Shown here: piece by piece, positions 9,443 through 13,992 of the stretch
Layout of the letters: each line of letters starts with the position of its first letter
Position numbering within the stretch: position 1 is the stretch's first letter
From: Blastocatellia bacterium
Lineage (GTDB): Bacteria > Acidobacteriota > Blastocatellia > Pyrinomonadales > Pyrinomonadaceae
Direction: 5' to 3'
DNA: 13,992 bases
NCBI GenBank assembly: GCA_003175865.1
Contig: PSRF01000027.1
Span: 1 to 13,992 of the forward strand
Made by a program: the position numbers and the translations under genes
Notes under the pieces: generated by a model
Seen by the model: only the letters and a program-made list of their open reading frames with translations
Told to the model about the DNA's origin: nothing
Databases searched by the model: none

Positions 9443-9447
9443 CCCTT

Positions 9448-11898
9448 TCATTCATACCTAATTGCCTCCAACGGATCGACTCGTGTTGCCCTTCGTGCTG
9501 GCAGATAACAAGCGACTAAAGCGACCACGGTCACGAGCACTGAAACTGATGTAAACGTGACCGCATCCGTTGGACTGACCCCAAACAACAAGTTCTCGAT
9601 CAAGCGCGTTAGACCAAAAGCGCCGGCGGCGCCGACAGCCACTCCCAGCAATGTCAAAATCAAACCCTGTCCAACAATCAACTGGAACACATCACGATGC
9701 TGCGCCCCCAGCGCGAGACGAATTCCGATTTCATGAGTTCGCTGTGCAACCGAGTAGTTGATCACTCCAAACACTCCGACAGTAGTTAGTATCAAGGCGA
9801 GTAACGCAAAGATTCCGAGGAGCAATGCGTTGAAGCGTTGACTCGCGACGGAGTTCGAAAAGATCTGATCCATGGTCGTGATCGTCACAGGAAGATCTTT
9901 ATCGAGTGACTTGAGCTCGTTGCGTGCTGCTTCGGCCAGTTGCAGTGGATCTCCTGAAGTGCGGATCATCACCGCCAGTGAGCCACTCGGTTCCTGCAGA
10001 TCCGAGAGATAGATTTCAGGGTTTGGAGGTGTGTTAAGCCCAGTGTGATGTACGTCTCCAACAACACCAACAACCGTTATCCATGGGCTCGCGATGATCC
10101 GTAAACGCTTTCCGATTGGATCTTCATTTGGCCAATACTGTTTCGCCATTGTCTCGTTGATAATTGCGACGGGCACAGGTTGCGGGTCGTTGTAATGAGC
10201 TGGATAAGGTTGCTGGTCGTAATAACGCATCACCGGCAATGCAACCCGCGCATCAGCATCGTTAAAGAATCTTCCTTTGTGCTGCGGGATATGAAGCGAT
10301 CGAAAGTAATCGTTTGTAACTACGCGGGTCGCTGCCTGTTGCTGATCACCCGCGGGCGGATCAGGACGACCCTCAATTGCAAAGCCTGACCAGTTGTCAC
10401 CAGGATTGAGAGGCGTTTGAGTCGTGGCACCTACCGATACGACGCCAGGCAGACTTCGTAATTGGGCCAATAGTTCTTCGTAAAACCCACGTTGCTTCCG
10501 CGGTTCTCTGTACTTGGGATTTGGTAGAGCAAGATCAAGACGGAGAACTTGATGTGGATTAAAACCAGGATTGACTCTGACGAGTTGCACAAAACTCTTG
10601 AGCATCAAACCGCCACCAACAAGCAGGATCACTGATAAGGCAACTTCAACGACAACTAACGCGTTGCCGATTCGCCGCCGGCCAGAACCCATCGACGCTC
10701 GCGAGCCATCAATCAGGCCCTGATAAAGACGCGAATCCGAATTTCGCCATGCCGGAGCAATTCCGGTGAGTAGTCCGGTGAGCAGTGAGAAGCCAACAGT
10801 TGCAAACAAAACTCGACTGTCGAGGCGGACCTGTTCCAATCGAGGAAGGTTCATAACTGTTGTCCTGCTTATTAGATCGACAATCCAGAACGCCGACAAC
10901 AACCCGAGTCCCCCACCCAACGCACTGAGAAGCAAACTCTCTGTGAGCGTTTGACGAATCAACCGCCAACGTCCCGCACCAAGCGCAGTCCTGATCGCCA
11001 TCTCTTTTTGACGAATCGCAGCACGCGTCAGCAGCAAGTTGGCAACGTTCGCGCACGCAATCAACAACACAAACCCAACTGCACCGAACAACGTTATGAG
11101 GGCGAGACTCGAATCGCCCGTCACGTCTTGATGAATTGGTATGGCTTGAACCAGATGGCCTTTGTTTGCTTGAACGAGCTCCTGCTCGATTTGATGTGAG
11201 ACGACCTCGAGATCAGCCTGCGCCTCTTCAACCGTGACCCCGGCTTTTAGTCGCGCAATGACTTCATGGCTATGCTTCCCAACTTTCTGCACCTCTCCGC
11301 GCATGTCTATTGGGACGATCACATCCGGCATCAATTCGAGAGCCGGCATCACACCAACAATGTTGTAGTTCTCGTTATTTAGAGTGATGCTTTGATTGAC
11401 GACGTTTGGATCCGAACCGAACCGTTGCTTCCACAGTTTTTCACCAAGTACAACGACTTTGGCGCCGCCGTTTTGATCTTCTCCAGTGACAAAACCTCGT
11501 CCGCTAATGAGTGGGACTCCGATGACAGAAAAGAAATCTGTCGACACTCTTGCGACGTTGACTATGGTTGGCTCGCCTTTGCCAGTGAGAGTCAGTCCGT
11601 CTGGCTGGATGAGAGTTATTGTTTCAAAGGAATGCGTACGTTGTTGCCACGCAGCAAACTCGTGTGCTGAGACCGGCAGGTTAGCAGCGCCTGAGTTTGC
11701 GCGACGTTCGTAGATATCGACAATTCGTGAGGGTTCCTTGAAAGGCAAGGGCCTTAGGAGCACTGCGTTTACCACACTGAAGATCGCAGTGTTCGCTCCA
11801 ATGCCAAGACTCAGAGTGATCACCGCAATTAGCGTGAATCCCGGTCGGTTGCGCAAGATGCGAGCAGCGTAACGAAGATCTTGCCAGACTGTGTTCAT
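9448..11898 (-). CDS. ADOP-type MacB/FtsX-like ABC permease (gene E), complete, 816 aa
   Basis: The frame is open to 11988, but the upstream 30 codons translate the heptamer repeat ([10 protein letters not shown]), so the start is placed at the second of two adjacent ATGs (11898), with GGGAG 5 nt before it. From there the protein begins [20 protein letters not shown], aligning with the other copies. TM1 is at 21-47, core 1 about 50-260, TM2 265-290 ([13 protein letters not shown]), TM3 321-344, TM4 363-382, TM5 412-433, core 2 about 435-685, TM6 691-715, TM7 744-764 and TM8 780-799, with tail [11 protein letters not shown]. The loops [10 protein letters not shown] and [10 protein letters not shown] are intact. 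Core 2 carries a Tyr/Pro-rich segment near residues 554-575 (including [19 protein letters not shown]) that the other copies in this window lack. It follows the YceI-family gene by 99 nt. Substrate unknown. Confidence 0.94.
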   Translation of the reverse strand: MNTVWQDLRYAARILRNRPGFTLIAVITLSLGIGANTAIFSVVNAVLLRPLPFKEPSRIVDIYERRANSGAANLPVSAHEFAAWQQRTHSFETITLIQPDGLTLTGKGEPTIVNVARVSTDFFSVIGVPLISGRGFVTGEDQNGGAKVVVLGEKLWKQRFGSDPNVVNQSITLNNENYNIVGVMPALELMPDVIVPIDMRGEVQKVGKHSHEVIARLKAGVTVEEAQADLEVVSHQIEQELVQANKGHLVQAIPIHQDVTGDSSLALITLFGAVGFVLLIACANVANLLLTRAAIRQKEMAIRTALGAGRWRLIRQTLTESLLLSALGGGLGLLSAFWIVDLISRTTVMNLPRLEQVRLDSRVLFATVGFSLLTGLLTGIAPAWRNSDSRLYQGLIDGSRASMGSGRRRIGNALVVVEVALSVILLVGGGLMLKSFVQLVRVNPGFNPHQVLRLDLALPNPKYREPRKQRGFYEELLAQLRSLPGVVSVGATTQTPLNPGDNWSGFAIEGRPDPPAGDQQQAATRVVTNDYFRSLHIPQHKGRFFNDADARVALPVMRYYDQQPYPAHYNDPQPVPVAIINETMAKQYWPNEDPIGKRLRIIASPWITVVGVVGDVHHTGLNTPPNPEIYLSDLQEPSGSLAVMIRTSGDPLQLAEAARNELKSLDKDLPVTITTMDQIFSNSVASQRFNALLLGIFALLALILTTVGVFGVINYSVAQRTHEIGIRLALGAQHRDVFQLIVGQGLILTLLGVAVGAAGAFGLTRLIENLLFGVSPTDAVTFTSVSVLVTVVALVACYLPARRATRVDPLEAIRYE

Positions 11899-11903
11899 CA
11901 TTG

Positions 11904-11908
11904 CTCCC
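11904..11908 (-). promoter_or_regulatory. Ribosome binding site that decides the start of gene E
   Basis: The minus strand reads GGGAG here, 2 nt before the ATG at 11901 and 5 nt before the ATG at 11898. The spacing favours the ATG at 11898. It argues against the longer frame beginning at 11988, whose extra residues are repeat-derived. Confidence 0.65.
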
Positions 11909-11917
11909 GTCTCACTA

Positions 11918-11996
11918 TTGCAGATTGCTGATTTCTGATTCCTGATTGCCTTTTCGTCCAAGCTGGTCGCGCTTAAACCAATCGGCAATCAGCAAT
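11918..11996. repeat. Inverted heptamer arrays in the YceI/E gap
   Basis: The left arm (11918-11950) is TTGCAGA TTGCTGA TTTCTGA TTCCTGA TTGCC. The right arm (11979-11996) is shorter, CAATCGG CAATCAG CAAT, and ends 1 nt before the stop codon of the YceI-family gene. The loop is about 28 nt. This is the most degenerate and least symmetric of the four copies, but the unit length and orientation are the same. Confidence 0.85.
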
Positions 11997-11997
11997 T

Positions 11998-12546
11998 TCA
12001 TTCCCTGTTTGCCTGCACATCAATCACCACTTTGAGTTTTCTGCCGATCACCCCTGGCCATTGCTTGATGCCAAACGCATAACGATCAAGCTCAGTCTCA
12101 GCGACGTAGTAGATTACCTCTTGGCCATCGGGCGACTTACTTCGATCAACCTCAGTAACAATGAGCTGTACCTGTTGACTTGAGCCTTTAATTGTCAGTA
12201 CGCCCTTAACAACGAGCATGTCGCGATCTGTGCCCCGCCCTATCTTTGTGCTCTGAAACTGGATGCGCGGATAGTTTGTCGTATCGAGAAAAGCTGGAGA
12301 CCGGAGGTGCGCATCTCTTTGCTTGTTTGAAGTGTCGACCGTCGCCGCGCTCATGCTGGCGTTCACCGATGATTGCGAGAGGACGTTCTCATCGAAGACG
12401 ATCAAACCATCGAGGTCTGACAAGAGACCGTTCACAGTGATGAAGAGCAGTTTCTTTACACTGAATTTCACACTCGACGTAGAACGATCGATGCGCCAAA
12501 CGCTCCGCTTCTTCGCATCAACACTCTGCTCTGTATTCGCCTGCAC
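11998..12546 (-). CDS. YceI-family (polyisoprenoid-binding type) protein
   Basis: The body matches the YceI beta-barrel family: SVWRIDRSTSSVKFSV at the domain start, DGLIVFDE, RDAHLRSPAFLDTTNYP with FQSTKI (the strongest family signature), GVLTIKGSSQQVQL, and LDRYAFGIKQW with a VIDVQ ending. Characterised members bind isoprenoid or other lipid-like molecules, usually in the periplasm. The frame is open to a GTG at 12696, but those first residues run through an inverted repeat (TTAQGRG) and have no ribosome site. In-frame GTGs lie at 12564, 12555 and 12546; I chose 12546 because AAGGTG lies 6 nt before it, giving 182 residues. No signal peptide is visible from any start, which is unusual for the family and may mean the original N-terminus was displaced by the repeat. 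It sits between two ADOPs, 99 nt before gene E. The start is uncertain; the domain is secure. Confidence 0.85.
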   Translation of the reverse strand: MQANTEQSVDAKKRSVWRIDRSTSSVKFSVKKLLFITVNGLLSDLDGLIVFDENVLSQSSVNASMSAATVDTSNKQRDAHLRSPAFLDTTNYPRIQFQSTKIGRGTDRDMLVVKGVLTIKGSSQQVQLIVTEVDRSKSPDGQEVIYYVAETELDRYAFGIKQWPGVIGRKLKVVIDVQANRE

Positions 12547-12577
12547 GACCTTCACCTTGACCACTCTGTGCTTAATG

Positions 12578-12706
12578 CCACGGCCCTGTGCCGTGGTATT
12601 TACGCCGTCAGCTACTGCGGCGACCCAATCCCCTGGTAGCGCGCGAAGAAGAAAGTAGCTCTGTTGGTAGCTGTAACCATGAGGACTCCACGGCACAGGG
12701 CCGTGG
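12578..12706. repeat. REP-like inverted pair, 19-bp arms, in the F/YceI gap
   Basis: The left arm is 12578-12596 (CCACGGCCCTGTGCCGTGG) and the right arm 12688-12706 is its exact reverse complement; 91 nt separate them. Each arm is itself a hairpin, CCACGGC and GCCGTGG around a 5-nt loop. The whole 129-nt unit therefore looks like a two-ended palindromic element. The YceI-gene frame is open through the left arm and into the right arm, so any start upstream of 12564 would give a protein partly made of repeat. Confidence 0.85.
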
Positions 12707-12749
12707 TATCACCATCAGTCTTGCAAAGACTCGATAGATTGAACTCTCT

Positions 12750-13992
12750 TCATTCATACTTCAGTGCCACCAACGGATCGACCTTCGTCGCTCGTCTCGC
12801 TGGAACGTAACAGGCAACAAACCCAACAACGCCTAATACAACTGGCACGAGAACAAACGTCAATGGATCCTTGGCACTGACTCCGTAAAGCAAACTCTGC
12901 ATCAGTCGAGTCAACGAATACGCTCCCGCCATTCCGAGAACTGTGCCGCAAGCCACGAGCATCATTCCCTGCTTAATCACCATCATTGAAACGTCGCGCT
13001 TCTGAGCTCCCAGCGCCAGATGAATTCCAATCTCGCGTGTACGTTGCGACACTGTGAATGCAAGCACCCCGTACAAACCGATTGCCGCAAGGAGTAAAGC
13101 GAGTGCTCCGAAAATGCCGAGCAGCACTACAGCAAAGCGTTGCGTCTCTAGTGAGGCCGCCACGCGCTGGTCCATCGTCTTGACGTCGTAAACAGGTTGA
13201 TTTGGGTCAACAGCAAGGATCTGCTCTCGAATGAGCGGGGTGAGTGCCCGAGGGTCGGCTGCGGTGCGAACTACGATAGTGGACGACGAGAAATAAGCTG
13301 GAAAATAAAAGGTTCCTTTCGACTCTTTTGTAAGGTCTTGTAACTGTGCGGTTGCACAAATGCCGACAACTGTCGCCCATGGACCATCGCTTGACCAACT
13401 GATGCCTCCGCCAATTGCATTTCCATTGGGCCAATATCGCTTCGCCAGCTCTTCATCAACGATAACTACCGAATTTGGTCCAAATTGGCCTGCAATATTC
13501 ATGTCTCCCGGTTGAAAACCGCGACCTTTAAGAATGGGAAGACCCATTGATTGAAAATAGTCCCAGGAAACGAAAGCATAGTCAGCGTGAGGACCAGGTT
13601 GATCGGGAAGGGTTTTTCGGTCGCGAACGGCAAACATTGAGTTGTCGCCACCAGACGTGAATGGCGTTTGAAAAGCTGCTGCCGTGTGTTCAACACCCGG
13701 TAACGCAGAGATTCGCGTCAGGGCGTCATCATAGAAAGCAGCGACCTTGGTTCCCTTGTCGTATTGTGATACCGGGAGAGCGACTCTCAGGGTTAGGACG
13801 TTATGTGGATCAAATCCAGGTTTAACCTCGAGGACCTTTCCGAAACTGCGCACTAACAAGCCTGCTGAAATAAGTAATACAAGGGCGAGGGCGACTTCCG
13901 ATACTACGAACACTCGACGAAACCAATGTCGAGAGAGACCCGCAGAGTCGCCTCGCTCGGCATCTTTCAACGATGAAACAAGGTTTGTTCTT
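12750..13992 (-). CDS. ADOP-type MacB/FtsX-like ABC permease (gene F), C-terminal half, cut by right window edge
   Basis: The frame is open from the right edge to the stop at 12750 (413 residues visible). A TTG at 13970 is not the start, because reading continues upstream as RTNLVSS, which matches the family's linker before TM5 (compare RTSKINLSEALK in gene C). The visible parts are TM5 (about 27-47 of the fragment), core 2, KTMDQRVAASL near residue 273, and the second FtsX unit with three TMs, ending KVDPLVALKYE. TM1, core 1 and the first FtsX unit lie beyond the window. The cytoplasmic loop reads EIGIHLALGA, with His where the other copies have Arg. In core 2, the [12 protein letters not shown] turn of gene E is VVGICATAQ. 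Its motifs are closest to those of gene C. It is the first visible gene of the array; the YceI-family gene follows. Confidence 0.92.
   Translation of the reverse strand, partial: RTNLVSSLKDAERGDSAGLSRHWFRRVFVVSEVALALVLLISAGLLVRSFGKVLEVKPGFDPHNVLTLRVALPVSQYDKGTKVAAFYDDALTRISALPGVEHTAAAFQTPFTSGGDNSMFAVRDRKTLPDQPGPHADYAFVSWDYFQSMGLPILKGRGFQPGDMNIAGQFGPNSVVIVDEELAKRYWPNGNAIGGGISWSSDGPWATVVGICATAQLQDLTKESKGTFYFPAYFSSSTIVVRTAADPRALTPLIREQILAVDPNQPVYDVKTMDQRVAASLETQRFAVVLLGIFGALALLLAAIGLYGVLAFTVSQRTREIGIHLALGAQKRDVSMMVIKQGMMLVACGTVLGMAGAYSLTRLMQSLLYGVSAKDPLTFVLVPVVLGVVGFVACYVPARRATKVDPLVALKYE

Noticed and set aside
12717..12731. Hairpin AGTCTT-GCA-AAGACT just after the gene F stop as a terminator
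   Set aside because: The stem is only 6 bp, weak, and no T-run follows it on the minus strand. A co-oriented gene follows immediately.
12750..13970. Gene F as a complete 406-residue protein starting at the TTG at 13970
   Set aside because: The frame continues upstream to the window edge with family-like residues, and the protein would lack TM1, core 1 and the first FtsX unit.
1..13992. An ATP-binding subunit or fused ATPase domain among the permeases
   Set aside because: No Walker A or ABC signature motif was found in any of the long frames; all long frames are permease or YceI sequence.

Overview
The window looks like an accessory chromosomal region of an acidobacterium (Acidobacteriota). 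The evidence is a run of six paralogous, co-oriented genes of the ADOP type (acidobacterial duplicated orphan permease, a MacB/FtsX-like permease family described from that phylum). Base composition is near 50% GC by eye. REP-like inverted repeats and heptamer repeats in the gaps also fit this kind of genome. No sequence search was possible, so finer taxonomy is not claimed.

Every gene I can support lies on the minus strand, so transcription runs from high to low coordinates. In that order: F, the C-terminal half of an ADOP running off the right edge (12750-13992); a small YceI-family lipid-binding-type protein (stop at 11998, start near 12546); then complete ADOPs E (9448-11898), D (6945-9338), C (4395-6842) and B (1778-4291); and finally A (1-1553), the N-terminal 517 residues of another ADOP running off the left edge. 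All six ADOPs follow one plan where visible: TM1, periplasmic core, three-TM FtsX unit, TM5, second periplasmic core, second three-TM FtsX unit, ending in a VxPLxAxxxE-type tail (for example VDPLVALRYE). No ATP-binding protein, transcriptional regulator, tRNA, rRNA, transposase or CRISPR array is visible.

The gaps are the most unusual part. Four successive gaps (C/B, D/C, E/D and YceI/E) are almost the same length (99-109 nt). Each holds heptamer arrays (consensus TTGCTGA on the plus strand) facing their own reverse complement (CAATCAG units) across a 29-42 nt unrelated loop. In RNA each gap could fold into one long hairpin joining the stop of one gene to the start of the next. The other two gaps carry different inverted repeats: a perfect 31-bp pair between B and A, and a 19-bp pair 91 nt apart between F and the YceI gene, part of which is read through by the open YceI frame. 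The permeases are clearly divergent paralogues while the spacer repeats are very similar, so the repeats have probably been inserted or homogenised separately from the genes.

Functionally the set reads as a multi-permease membrane operon of unknown substrate. The cytoplasmic loop expected to contact an ATPase is retained in all visible permease halves, so these proteins probably work with an ATPase encoded elsewhere.
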